Below, piece by piece: positions 16,690 through 28,574 of a stretch of DNA of 64,000 nucleotides (positions are counted from its first letter, which is position 1; each line of letters begins with the position of its first letter). A program made the translations under genes and the position numbers. The notes beneath the pieces were generated by a model that did not search any database, was not told the DNA's origin, and saw nothing but the letters and a program-made list of their open reading frames with translations. The stretch is from assembly GCF_036320965.1 (NCBI RefSeq), contig NC_092249.1, positions 9,811,279 through 9,875,278 on the forward strand, in the 5' to 3' direction. The stretch comes from Panulirus ornatus (lineage: Eukaryota > Arthropoda > Malacostraca > Decapoda > Palinuridae).

Positions 16690-17430
16690 ACCCCCTCACA
16701 TGAACACTGGTCTCCCACCGGAGCGTTAGCGCCCCCACGTGAATGTCAACTCCCCACCTGGGAGTCAAGTCCCCCACTTGAACGTCAACTCCCAACTTGA
16801 GCGTCAGCTCCCCACTACAGTGTAAAGTCCCCAGCTTGAGTGTCCACTTCCCACTTTAGTATACAGTCTTCCACTTGAGCGTCAGCTCCCCAATACAGTG
16901 TAAAGTCCCCAGCTTGAGTGTCCACTCCCCACTTTAGTATACAGTCTTCCACTTGAGCGTCAGCTCCCCACTACAGTGTCAATTTCCCCACTTGAGCGTC
17001 AACTCCCCTACCTCATCGGCAACTCTCCCACTTGAGTGTCAGTCCACTTGAGTCATCCACCACAGTGTAAGTCCAGCTTGTGTCACTTCCCACTTTAGTA
17101 CAGTCTTCACACTGAGCGTCAGTCCCCCCTTCAGTGATTTCCACTTGAGTCGTTCAGACTCACCTACCTCAGTGATTTACTCTACCCAGAGAACCAACCG
17201 GATCCCTACCCGAGCGATTTTAGGGCACCTCCGAATGTCAACTCCGGTCCACTGGGTCATCCCCACTTGACGCATCCATGCGTCAGCTCCCCTACGTAGT
17301 CCAGCTGAGTTTCCCCACTTGAGCGTCAACTCCCCTACCTCATCGGCAACTCTCCCACTTGAGTGTCAGCTCCCCACTTGAGCGTCAGCTCCCCACTTGA
17401 GTGCAATCTTCCACTGGGGCGTCATCTGCT
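16690..17430. repeat. ~22-bp minisatellite with higher-order structure
   Basis: Alternating subunits CTTGAGCGTCAGCTCCCCA, CAGTGTAAAGTCCCCAG and ACTTTAGTATACAGTCTTCC. A block of several subunits is itself repeated (compare 16800-16880 with 16870-16960). Between about 17030 and 17320 the array is much more degraded than on either side. Confidence 0.9.
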
Positions 17431-17590
17431 ACTCTTTCCTCATTCTAGCGCACCAACACGACGTCTTTTTTTTATATTTCTCGTACCGTGACCTCTGACA
17501 TATATTCATGGCTTCCCCTCCACGCCAAGTATTGCACCCGAGCCCCCCCCCCATATCCTCCCCCCACCCTTAGATGATCCAGCCCACAGC

Positions 17591-17798
<208 letters not shown>

Positions 17799-17994
17799 TG
17801 ATTAACGCCAGGCACCTATTCAACAATCAGCCATCCCCTCCCCCCCAAAAAAAAGGGAAAACAGGGAGAGGATAAACAGCTGAGGCTGGCTGTGGGCCTT
17901 GCAGCATTGATCCTCCTATCTTTACTGAAGCCAAAACACAAAGCCAGTTTGCAGCCAGCTGAAAAGATCAGTTAAAGAACGGTTGTGATAGCAA

Positions 17995-18150
17995 CCTTTA
18001 ACTGCTTTTAATTAGAAAACTGCTGTGGTGACAGACACCTTTACCTGGTTTCAGTTAGAAAACTGACACCTTTACCTGGTTTCAATTAGAAAACTGTGGT
18101 GATAGAAACCTTTACCTGGTTTCAGTTAGAGAACGGTGGTGACAGAGATG
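17995..18150. repeat. ~40-bp minisatellite (4 units)
   Basis: Units contain CCTTTACCTGGTTTCAGTTA, then GAAAACTG and GGTGATAGA. Copies differ by small deletions. Confidence 0.85.
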
Positions 18151-18239
18151 ATTTTCAGGGCCACACCCATAGACTCACGACAGCTAACTATGACACACAA
18201 GCATTTGACAGGTAATGTGAAAAGTTTGTGGTAGGGGAC

Positions 18240-18840
18240 GAATTAGCCCTTCGAGTTCAACGAATTAATTAACCCCATGAGTTCGACGAATTAACCCCTT
18301 GAGTACGACGACTTAACCACTTACGTAAGTACGACTTGACCTATTCAGTACGACTTAACCCCTTGGGTATGGATTATGAGGACTTGACCCTTTGAGTACG
18401 AGGACTAAACTCTTTAAGTCCAGTGTTCTAACCTCTTCAGTGCAATAATGACCCTTTAAGGACAAGGACATCCCTTAAGGATAGTGTTCTAACCCTTTCA
18501 GTATGATAATGATCCTTTAAGGACGAGGACAACCCCTAAGTACGGTGTTCTAAGCCCTTCAGCACGATAATGATCCTTTAAGTACGAGGACTTAACCCCT
18601 TCAGTACGGTGTTCTAACCCCTTCAGTCGACAATAATCTTTTAAGTGCGAAAACTTAACCTCTTAAGTACGATGTTCTAACCCCTTCAGTACGATGATGA
18701 TCCTTTATGGACGAGGACTTGATCCCTTAAGGACGGTGTTCTAACCCCTTCAGAACGATAATGATCCTTTAAGCACGAGAACTTGATCCCTGAAGGACGG
18801 TGCTCTAACCCCTTCAGTACCATAATGATCCTCTGCGTAC
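18240..18840. repeat. ~20-bp subunits in a ~60-bp composite minisatellite
   Basis: Words CCCCTTCAGTACGATAATGA, TCCTTTAAGTACGAGGACTT and AAGGACGGTGTTCTAA alternate for about 600 bp. The left part is more diverged than the right. Confidence 0.9.
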
Positions 18841-19364
18841 AGTAACTTTAATCACCGTTCTCGTGGGGTTGAGTCTTCGTACCCAAGTTTCAATGATTAT
18901 CTTCCCCCTTGCTGTGGAATATCCCATTTCACGTGACGCATTAATTAAATCTTTAATTACCTCAGGCATCAGGTAATCACGTGGTGTTTTAGTATGTATC
19001 GGGTTCAGTAGTTCCTTGCAACACACAGGGTCTCAGCATGTTTTGATACAGTGGTTCCAATTTGTTTTTCTTGTCTATGTACATCTAAATTTTTACTTTA
19101 ACATAACTAAGAAATAATTTCAACTTAAGTAGATTGTACTATTGTGGCATTACTTATAAAGTTGTATGTGGAGTTTAGCGCACCTAAGTACATTCAGCTT
19201 AAGTACATCGTATGTTTATAGCATTACTTATAAAGTTATGTGAGGACTTATGTATCATTCAGTAGGGCTTAATGTGTAGATGTATTTATATTGTAATTTG
19301 ATTTCGACTTGATCTTCTAAGGACAGTCGTGTATCCCGTAGGGGTAATGGAACCCCCTAGTTGG
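18841..19364. other. Intron sequence without a supported gene
   Basis: AT-rich sequence. A loose duplication of about 75 bp (GCATTACTTATAAAGTT, near 19149 and 19222) is the only structure seen. Confidence 0.5.
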
Positions 19365-19645
19365 GAACCATCGTCTGAGAGTGTCTGCGACAATGTCTCA
19401 GCCATTCTGTCTTGCATCGAAAGCCATTTATCTGTATAGAGTCTCGGATAACTGTAGAACGTCTCTGCCTCTCAGCCTTGTATCAAAAGTCATTTGTCTG
19501 TATAGACTTCAGTTTCGGATAAATGTCTAGGACGTCTTTGCCTCTCAACTTTCTCTCAACTGTTATTTGTCTATATAGACTTTAGTTTCAGATACAGAAT
19601 GTCTTTGCCTCACAGTCTTCCACCAACAGCCATTTGTCTTTAAGT
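19365..19645. repeat. ~80-bp minisatellite just upstream of exon 2
   Basis: Four diverged units contain CTTTGCCTCTCA, CAAAAGTCATTTGTCTGTAT and AGACTTCAGTTTCGGATA. The last unit ends about 50 bp before the acceptor of exon 2. No coding base of the exon is copied here. Confidence 0.88.
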
Positions 19646-19694
19646 TCTTGACTCTTTGGTGTGACGCTTGGGTGTGTGTGTTCTGTGTCGGCAG

Positions 19695-19815
19695 GTGACG
19701 GTGGTTGAGCCTCCCACGGCGCTGCAGATCTCGCTCCACGATAGCAAGACTGTCACGTTCACTGTTACTGCTGACGAAGGGAGCCCACTCAGGCTGTCCT
19801 GCATCGTCACGGGAG
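19695..19815 (+). CDS. Exon 2 of 8 seen: end of Ig1 and first half of Ig2
   Basis: Acceptor GTCGGCAG at 19687-19694, donor GGGAG|GTGAGT at 19816. Phase 0 in, phase 1 out, 40 codons plus one base. The peptide starts VTVVEPPTALQISLHD, which closes Ig1 and opens Ig2. It reaches the first Ig2 cysteine in GSPLRLSCIVTG, with the last Gly split across the junction. The preceding exon ends in phase 0, so the join is seamless. The donor lies inside the first unit of a minisatellite. Confidence 0.85.
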
Positions 19816-20160
19816 GTGAGTACATGGGAAAGCCAGATAACAGGAGACCTGGTGGTTTGTGACGAGGTCATCTGCTGGAGGGTATGGGAAGGACGGATAA
19901 CAGAATGTGGTGGTCTATGACGAGGTTATCTAGTGGAGGACATGGGAGTACGTGGGAAGGACAGGTAACAAAAGACCTGGTTGTCTATGACGAGGACATC
20001 TGCTGGAGGACATGGGAGTACATGGGGAAGCAAGATATCAGGAAACTTGATGGTCTATGACGAGGTCATCTGGTGGAGGACATGGTAGTACATAGGGAAG
20101 CCAGATAACAGGAGACCTGGTGGTCTATGACGAGGTCATCTGCTGGAGAACAGTATCATC
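19816..20160. repeat. ~75-bp minisatellite starting at the exon-2 donor
   Basis: About 4.5 units of GTACATGGGAAAGCCAGATA, ACAGGAGACCTGGTGG and TCTATGACGAGGTCATCTGC. The first unit contains the exon donor GTGAGTACATGGGAA. The unit end CATCTGCTGGAG resembles the exon end CATCGTCACGGGAG. Copies of the same unit in reverse orientation lie 26-32 kb away, at 46185-46270, 47190-47310 and 51740-51935. Confidence 0.9.
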
Positions 20161-20472
20161 ATCCTTAATCTAATATGTATACAGAGACAATAAAGCAAAA
20201 TTTAGAGAAACGTATAGGAAGGGGAGGGGGGGGGGGAGGTGTCAGAAATGATGGTGGAAGAATGTCTGGGAAAAGTTGGGAGATGTGTTAAGGGTGAAAG
20301 ATAGAGAGGACAGTCCCAGGACTCCTCTCCATTCACAGGAGCAGGGGACAGAGAAGCGTGAAGGGAGTGGCGGAAGGAACTATGACAATGAGTGTTAAGA
20401 GCTCCTTCGGGCTGTCTTCTGTGGTTGTTAGGGATAATGAGGACTTTGTGGGAAGAGAGAGGGGGAGAGATG

Positions 20473-20606
<134 letters not shown>

Positions 20607-20751
20607 AATTGACATTCTGCGTTGTTAATTACAAGAGATGACGATCGGTAAATGTAACTAGGGGGGAAAGGTGATATTGTGGACTGTGGTAGTGCCTTGT
20701 CTGTGTCTTCAAAGAAAGTAACGAGTTACTGTGGGAGTGGGGAAAGAAGGG

Positions 20752-21292
<541 letters not shown>

Positions 21293-21385
<93 letters not shown>
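21293..21385. repeat. (GA)n microsatellite
   Basis: About 46 GA units. Confidence 0.96.
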
Positions 21386-21387
<2 letters not shown>

Positions 21388-21519
21388 CTAAGTATGTGAA
21401 TATTTAACATTGTCTTTTTTCAGCATTTTTCTTATGTAAATCAACATGGATAACCTTAGGCATTTCAATATTGTCCTTTTCATTTCCGAAATTCCATAGT
21501 GTCAGTGCCTAACCTATGA

Positions 21520-21935
21520 TAATCAGGTTTATTTTGCAAATCACAGGTTTATTCTGCGATTCTCGTGTTTATTTCAAGAATACCCTAATTTATTCTGTAG
21601 TGATCAGGCTCATTCTGAGATTTTCAAATATGTTCTGCGGTAATGAGGTTATATTTTAGTAAAATTTATTCTGTTGTATTCGATGACATTCAGTGAAATT
21701 CAGATTTATCCTGTTAATTGGATTTATTGTCTGATAATCATATATTTTTTTGTGACGTTCAAGTTTATTCCATAATATTTGTTTTATGTGATTCAAGATT
21801 TTGATGTACGTAATAACCTTTGTAGATCACCACAATCTAGAGTGTGTGACGACTCTGTAGATACAGATCATAATAATCTAGAGTGCGTCACGACCCTGTA
21901 CAAACAGATCACCACAATCTAGAGTGTGTGGACAG
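21520..21935. repeat. Two degenerate minisatellites upstream of exon 3
   Basis: From 21520 to 21785 there are units of about 28 bp containing TTTATTCTG and GATAATCAGG, strongly drifted. From 21815 to 21935 there are three units of about 41 bp, ACAGATCACCACAATCTAGA followed by GTGTGTGACGAC. The array ends roughly 90 bp before the acceptor of exon 3. Confidence 0.8.
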
Positions 21936-22023
21936 ATATCTACACCAAGATAGCAAAGATACTAAGTCTAAGAAATCGTACGAAGATAACACCTCACCTC
22001 GGGTACGTTTCCCGCTCCTGCAG

Positions 22024-22239
22024 GTCGACCCCGTCCACGCGTATGGTGGACGCTGAAGAACAAGACCCATGACCTCATCGTGGATGAGACGTATGAGGCC
22101 CTGACGGCCGATCTGACCCAGAACTCCCTCACACTTCCTCGCCTCATCCCGGAGCACCATCAGTCGCGTCTGGCGTGCCACGCAGCCAACACTAACAACA
22201 CAGTCCCGCTAACCTCGCGACTCACCCTCCTGTTGAATA
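22024..22239 (+). CDS. Exon 3 of 8 seen: second half of Ig2
   Basis: Acceptor CTCCTGCAG at 22015-22023, donor GAATA|GTGAGT at 22240. Phase 1 in and phase 1 out, 71 full codons plus split ends. The peptide begins GRPRPRVWWTLKNK, whose Trp is the Ig2 core Trp. It continues LTLPRLIPEHHQSRLACHAA with the second Ig2 Cys, and ends TSRLTLLLN, the G strand. The layout is exactly that of the second Ig domain of Sidestep proteins. The end of the exon and its donor are echoed by a tandem array downstream. Confidence 0.88.
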
Positions 22240-22515
22240 GTGAGTAGCCCCACTGACTCATCTCTTAGACTCATCCTTCTCTGTAAATAGCGAGTGACTT
22301 GCTTACTCATCTCTCGGCTTTCCTGCTAAACAGTATCTTACTCATCTCTAGTCTAGTACCTCTAGGTGAGTGACCTCTACTCATTTCTAGCCTCATCTCC
22401 TTGGTGATTGGTGAGTAGCCTACCCACCCATTCACATCAAGACCCATCCTTCCAGTCAGTGATGAGTAAATCACCTTCTCATCTCCAAACTCATCCTGCA
22501 AATTGGGAAGTAGTG
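22222..22515 (+). repeat. ~48-bp array echoing the exon-3 donor region
   Basis: About six drifted units of the pattern CTCATCCT...TGAATAGTGAGTAGCC...ACTCATCTCT. The exon end CTCACCCTCCTGTTGAATA with its donor forms the first unit. Donor-like GTGAGT also occurs at 22366 and 22411; other units read GCGAGT, GATGAGTAA or GAAGTAG. The resemblance is weaker than at exon 1 but consistent in order and spacing. Confidence 0.78.
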
Positions 22516-23615
22516 ACCTGCTTAGAATCCAACAGTGCCAAGATTAACACGTAATTTCTAACTTTCTATCTAGATCCCATTCGTTTCTAACTAACATTCC
22601 CTTCACCATAGCTATATCCATCAGTCCTAAAAGTCTTACAAAACGTTCATCAAGATATCTCCTTCCGAAAAGATGGTGATGATGTACTGATTCATCACTC
22701 ATTTTTCTTCTAAACTATTGTTCTTATTCTCTCCAGAACTGCTTGCTGATCTCGGGGGTTGGTCCTTCTTCATCCTATCTTCGAGCAAAAGTGGAATCAA
22801 AAGCCTCCTTGACTTGCTACTTTGCCATCACCTTTTCAGCTGTCAGTTTCCATTTGTTATGGTGTTGCTTCGCTCATCTCTGTTGTACAGATATCATTTC
22901 CACGACTGATTTCGTGGGCTGTGTGCATTGTGCCTCAGCCCGAAAGACCTGAACACATGTGACTGACGCTGTTTTGATACCTCCTTCTTTCACTAGAACA
23001 ACAAAGCTGTGTAATTCTCCCTTCTTTCCGTTCATCTTTCCACTGTTCTTTGCATCTTTCGTTCTTCAGTTGCTGGCTCTGCCGTTGCCCAGTATTTTCT
23101 TAACCACAAACTAACACCATGTACCATCTGGTCGCCTCTCAGGTACCACCTATGGTACAAGTGTCGTTAGTTAGGATTAATTGCTCTAATTTCACAATCC
23201 TCACTCACGCTTCCTCTGGTAATTAACACCCGTTTTGAATTAGTCCCCTGAATACAATGTAGGTTTCTAAGAAAAAAAGTCGGACTTAAATGGTATTCAT
23301 TTTTATCACATACTCACATGTAGTTTGACGTGCTTAATACAGCTATATGGATCTCGGTGAATATCGTATTGACGATAGGAATACGAACTTTGCGTGTTAT
23401 ATCGAAAATGAAAAGTTGAAGAAAATTGAATTTGGTCACGCGAGAAGGATTAAGTAATCTTTTAGTCTTAAAAGTTAAGTTGGATTACTTAAAACTTGTT
23501 AAGTTTGGTCGTGCCACTAAATGGCTTCTTAAGTAAACTTCTGGCTTTCTTAAGTCTTTAAGCAAGAAGATGTAGCTTTTAGTTAAAGGAAAATGTTCCA
23601 GCAACCTGCCTCTTT

Positions 23616-23619
<4 letters not shown>
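22516..23619. other. Intron sequence without a supported gene
   Basis: Open frames near 22718-22952 overlap in two frames and have no domain. They are read as chance. Confidence 0.5.

Positions 23620-23699
<80 letters not shown>
23620..23699. repeat. (TC)n microsatellite
   Basis: About 40 TC units. Confidence 0.96.
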
Positions 23700-23701
<2 letters not shown>

Positions 23702-24194
23702 TTTCACCCATCTCTCAGTGGAACTCGTGATAAAAACACATTTAGCGTCTCCTCTACCTATATTTTCTTCCTTCCCCCTTCCCTTGCCCCCTCTTCCCCA
23801 GACACTGTAGCGTGATGAACCGAGATGGCGCTGGGCCTTCACCGTCATCCTAATAATTCGCTTGTTATATAATACTCTTGAATAGATTGTTAGGTGTCCA
23901 TTGTTACCATCCCCTGGGAACGTTGCCGAGTACGAAGGTTATTTCATGAAGTAGGACTCGATACCTTTGATGGTTTTGTGTTCTAGAATTCTGGGAATTC
24001 CTCATATGCCGCGTCCCTCGCACTAGCCTGAATACACTAGTGAAGGCAGCCATTAATCAGCATGAAAATGATAAATATCAATTGTGTAGGGTACCGCTGC
24101 ATTAATGGATTACAAGTACTAATCGTATCATCACCTTTTCATTTTTTTTTTCGCTTGTAATTGCTGAAAGGGTTTATTTGTTATATGGTAAAGG
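23700..24194. other. Intron sequence without a supported gene
   Basis: No feature recognised. Confidence 0.5.
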
Positions 24195-24440
24195 AGTTTT
24201 TTGGTAATCAAAATCTTCTTTGTTACCCTGACAAAATAGTGTCATCTGGATATCTTGTGTCACCTGGACAACTTCTCTGTTACCTAGACAAACTTCTATA
24301 TCACCTGAATAACTGTTCTCTCACCTGGACTAACTTGTGTGTCACCGAGATAGACTTCTTTGTCATCTGGGTAACTTGTATCACCGGGACAAAATTCTGT
24401 ATCACTTCTGTATCACCTAGACAAACTCTTGTGTCAGGAC
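24195..24440. repeat. ~21-bp degenerate minisatellite
   Basis: About ten units of the form GTCACCTGGACAAACTTCTGT, with frequent substitutions and one shortened unit. Confidence 0.88.
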
Positions 24441-24878
24441 AGACGTCAATGTGTGCCCTAAACGAACTTGGTCAGAACCAGACAGTACGGAGTGAGCCTG
24501 TCTTACTTTAATGTTCGTCTGTCTGGTTCCACCCTAACTCTGGGGAATTGATTTTTTCCCTGAGGTAATTCGATTTCCATCAACAAGAGTTTGGCATAAG
24601 TTCCTCTAGCCAAATTTCCTTTATATAAGCGACCATTTTTTTTTGTGTTACTCGGTCATCTTCTCCTCTCCCTTGTATAATACTGAAACAACTGATTACA
24701 ATCTCTGTATCCTTTATTTCTAAACTGAATCTGTTCTTAATCCATTGAGTCATATCGAGTGAGACATAAGTGTGAGGATATTTTTTTGGGTTGAGTGTGC
24801 ATATGGATAGATACTGGTTTTGTAGTGTTATTGCGGGAGATCTTGAGCTTAGCGTGTGTCTGTGTGTTGTGTCAACAG

Positions 24879-25036
24879 TGGCGCCCCAGAAGGTCCGGAT
24901 TACTGGGTTGACTTCACCTCTTGAGGCTGGTCGAAGATATAGCGTTGGGTGTGAGACCACAGGCAGCAGGCCAGCTCCAATCCTCACCTGGACCATCAAG
25001 AGACCAGACCGCTTGGAAGAGGTTCTCGCCACACAG
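24879..25036 (+). CDS. Exon 4 of 8 seen: first half of Ig3
   Basis: Acceptor TGTCAACAG at 24870-24878, donor ACACAG|GTAAGT at 25037. Phase 1 in, phase 0 out, 52 full codons. The split codon gives Met, then APQKVRITGLTSPLEAG and RRYSVGCETTGSRPAP with the first Ig3 Cys. ILTWTIKRPD carries the core Trp. It ends EEVLATQ in the C-D region and joins exon 5 across a 15.4-kb intron. Confidence 0.87.
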
Positions 25037-25189
25037 GTAAGTCCATGACCTTCTTACACTGGCAGGGTCTTCCTTGGTCATGGAAGACCTTGCAAAATAA
25101 CATGAAATTTTCTGGAATTCCTTCATCCTTCTTTCTTGAGCAAAATCTTGTACATTCATAAGCAATAATTTTGACAACCATTCGCAAAA

Positions 25190-25545
25190 CTCTGGCTTAA
25201 GAGAGCTCCGTCAGCAAGTTTTTGCGCATATTAGCTTAACTCTACTTTAGATTAGCTTCATCAGCTGTAGGTTTTGCACACATTAGCCTAAGATTAGTTC
25301 TAGTTTAAAAGCCCCTCGTCATGAATAGTTCTAGCACAAATTAGCTTAAGATTAATTCGTTTAAAAGCGCTTCATCAGCCAATGATTTTAGTATAAATTA
25401 ACGTAATTCTAGTTTAAAAGCCCTTCATCAGCAATGATTTTAGCACAAATTTACCCAAATCTAGTTTAAAAGAGCTTCATCAGCAATAATTTTAGCACAC
25501 ATTAGCCAAAAATCATGTTGAAAAGAGCTTCATTTATGGACTATG
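25190..25545. repeat. ~62-bp degenerate minisatellite downstream of exon 4
   Basis: About six units containing AAAAGAGCTTCATCAGCAAT, GATTTTAGCACAAATTAGC and TTAAGATTAGTTCTAG. It is AT-rich and does not copy exon bases. Confidence 0.88.
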
Positions 25546-26123
25546 AACTAAGAGGCCTTGCATACTCGTTTTTTTTCTATATTGATTGCTACAGTTTCGC
25601 AGAACCTTCGGAGATGTTGAGGAGAACCCCTGTGGTAAAATACCACGCCACGGGAAAGTCTCTTAGCTCCTTAAACATTCTCTTAAGTTAATAATCAGCC
25701 GGGGACTTCATCTGGGGAGGGGATGTATTTACGTATAATTTAGCAATAACCTTTTGGAAGGAAAAGTTCTCAAGGATGTATTTAAAGTTTTCAAGGATGT
25801 GTTTGAGAACATTAGGGTTGCTGCTGCTCCACCCCTACCTGGTCTTGTCCTCAACTCTTCAAACACGAAGGGACTCCACAAATATTTTATCGCGGCTTCA
25901 GTTTTATTTCTTATCCATTATTAGACTTGGCCAGCATGTGGTAACACCATGAGGAGTGATGTCACCCTTGGCGAAATTGGATCATGGTCCGTGGAAGGAA
26001 AGGAGTAAAATCTCCTTGAAGAGTTTGTCACTCGCAAAGAAGCCCATCGCCTTCCCTACGACTGATTGTAGAGCAGCTGGGGTCGTAGGTTTTGTTTGAT
26101 AGAAAAAGATGATTATGAATTTC
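25546..26123. other. Intron sequence without a supported gene
   Basis: No feature recognised before the AC/AT tracts that open the LINE cluster. Confidence 0.5.
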
Positions 26124-26161
26124 ACACACACAAACACGCACACGCACACACACACACACAT

Positions 26162-26215
<54 letters not shown>
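26124..26215. repeat. (AC)n then (AT)n microsatellites
   Basis: An AC run to about 26160 and an AT run 26166-26212. The latter is the tail of the minus-strand LINE that follows. Confidence 0.93.
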
Positions 26216-26216
<1 letters not shown>

Positions 26217-26224
26217 TTTATTAT

Positions 26225-27252
26225 TTATATTTTGCTTTGTCGCCGTCTCCCGCGTTTGCGAGGTAGCGCAAGGAAACAGAAGAAAGAAATGGCCCAACCG
26301 ACCCCCATACACATGTATATACATACACGTCCACACACGCAAATATACATACCTATACATCTCAATGTACACATACATATACACACACAGACACATACAT
26401 ATATACCCATGCACACAATTCACACTGTCTGCCTTTATTCATTCCCATCGCCACCTCATTTCCAGCACATCCATCCTCCTGCGCACAACTCTATCCATAG
26501 CCCACGCCTCGCAACCATACAACATTGTTGGAACCACTATTCCTTCAAACATACCCATTTTTGCTTTCCGAGATAATGTTCTCGACTTCCACACATTCTT
26601 CAAGGCTCCCAGAATTTTCGCCCCCCTCCCCCACCCTATGATCCACTTCCGCTTCCATGGTTCCATCCGCTGCCAGATCCACTCCCAGATATCTAAAACA
26701 CTTCACTTCCTCCAGTTTTTCTCCATTCAAACTCACCTCCCAATTGACTTGACCCTCAACCCTACTGTACCTAATAACCTTGCTCTTATTCACATTTAGT
26801 GTTAACTTTCTTCTTCCACACACTTTTCCAAACTCAGTCACCAGCTTCTGCAGTTTCTCACATGAATCAGCCACCAGCGCTGTATCATCAGCGAACAACA
26901 ACTGACTCACTTCCCAAGCTCTCTCATCCCCAACAGACTTCATACTTGCCCCTCTTTCCAAAACTCTTGCATTTACCTCCCTAACAACCCCATCCATAAA
27001 CAAATTAAACAACCATGGAGACATCACACACCCCTGCCGCAAACCTACATTCACTGAGAACCAATCACTTTCCTCTCTTCCTACACGTACACATGCCTTA
27101 CATCCTCGATAAAAACTTTTCACTGCTTCTAACAACTTTCCTCCCACACCATATATTCTTAATACCTTCCACAGAGCATCTCTATCAACTCTATCATATG
27201 CCTTCTCCAGATCCATAAATGCCACATACAAATCCATTTGCTTTTCTAAGTA
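26225..27252 (-). mobile_element. LINE copy with large internal deletion, long-type 3' UTR
   Basis: On the minus strand the copy enters at [21 protein letters not shown], truncated at a TA tract near 27252. It reads through [13 protein letters not shown] to RRMDVLEMR, with a frameshift near 26635 (extra base in the GGGGGCGAAAA run). At about 26452 it jumps directly into the long-type 3' UTR, skipping the C-terminal coding part. The join lies at a shared GAGGTGG-like sequence, so it looks like a microhomology deletion. The 3' end shows the usual hairpin. Confidence 0.9.
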
Positions 27253-27282
27253 TATATATATATGTATATATATATATCTTTC

Positions 27283-27518
27283 TTTTCTTCTTTCATACTA
27301 TTCGCCATTTCCCGCATTAGCGAGGTAGCGTTAAGAACAGATTACTGGGCCTTTGAGGGAATATCCTCACCTGACCCCCTTCTCTGTTCCTTCTATTGGA
27401 AAAAAAGAAAAAGAAAAACGAGAGGGGAGGATTTCCAGCCCCCCGCTCCCTTCCCTTTTGGTCGCCTTCTACGACACGCAGGGAATACGTGGGAAATATT
27501 CTTCTCTACCCTATCCCC

Positions 27519-27527
<9 letters not shown>
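27283..27527 (-). mobile_element. Short LINE-derived non-autonomous element
   Basis: On the minus strand it runs from TCCCTGGGGATAGGG to the tail GCTACCTCGCTAATGCGGGA and GCGAATAGTATGAAAG. TA-rich sequence flanks it on both sides. Confidence 0.9.
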
Positions 27528-27573
<46 letters not shown>

Positions 27574-27578
27574 TTTTT

Positions 27579-27812
27579 TCAAACTATTCGCCATTTCCCG
27601 CGTCAGCAAGGTAGAGTTAAGAACAGAGGACTGGTCCTCTGAGGAAAAATCCTCACCTGGCCCCCTTCTCTGTTCCTTCTTTTGGAAAATTAAAAAGAAA
27701 AAAACAAGAGGGGAGGATTTCCAGACCCCCGCTCCCTCCCCTTTTAGTCGCCTTCTACGACACGCAGGGAACACGTGGGAAATATTCTGTCTCCCCTATC
27801 ACCAGGGATAAA
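27579..27812 (-). mobile_element. Short LINE-derived non-autonomous element
   Basis: A second minus-strand copy in direct tandem with the previous one, separated only by (AT)n and a T tract. It is slightly more diverged (CTACCTTGCTGACGCGGGA). A (TA)n tract of about 100 bp follows at 27834-27931. Confidence 0.9.
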
Positions 27813-27824
27813 TATACATATATA

Positions 27825-28489
<665 letters not shown>

Positions 28490-28490
<1 letters not shown>

Positions 28491-28574
28491 TATATATATG
28501 TATGTGTGTGTGTGTGTATATGTGCGTATGTATGTGTATGTGTGTGTATGTGTATATGTATATATATATGTATA
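28490..28574. repeat. TG/TA-rich lead-in shared by LINE 5' ends
   Basis: The alternating TATGTATATATATGTATGTG... block also occurs at 33181-33282 and 60025-60100. In two places it stands between LINE or ubiquitin-chimera sequence and the LINE start CCTGGGGATAGGGG. Confidence 0.85.
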
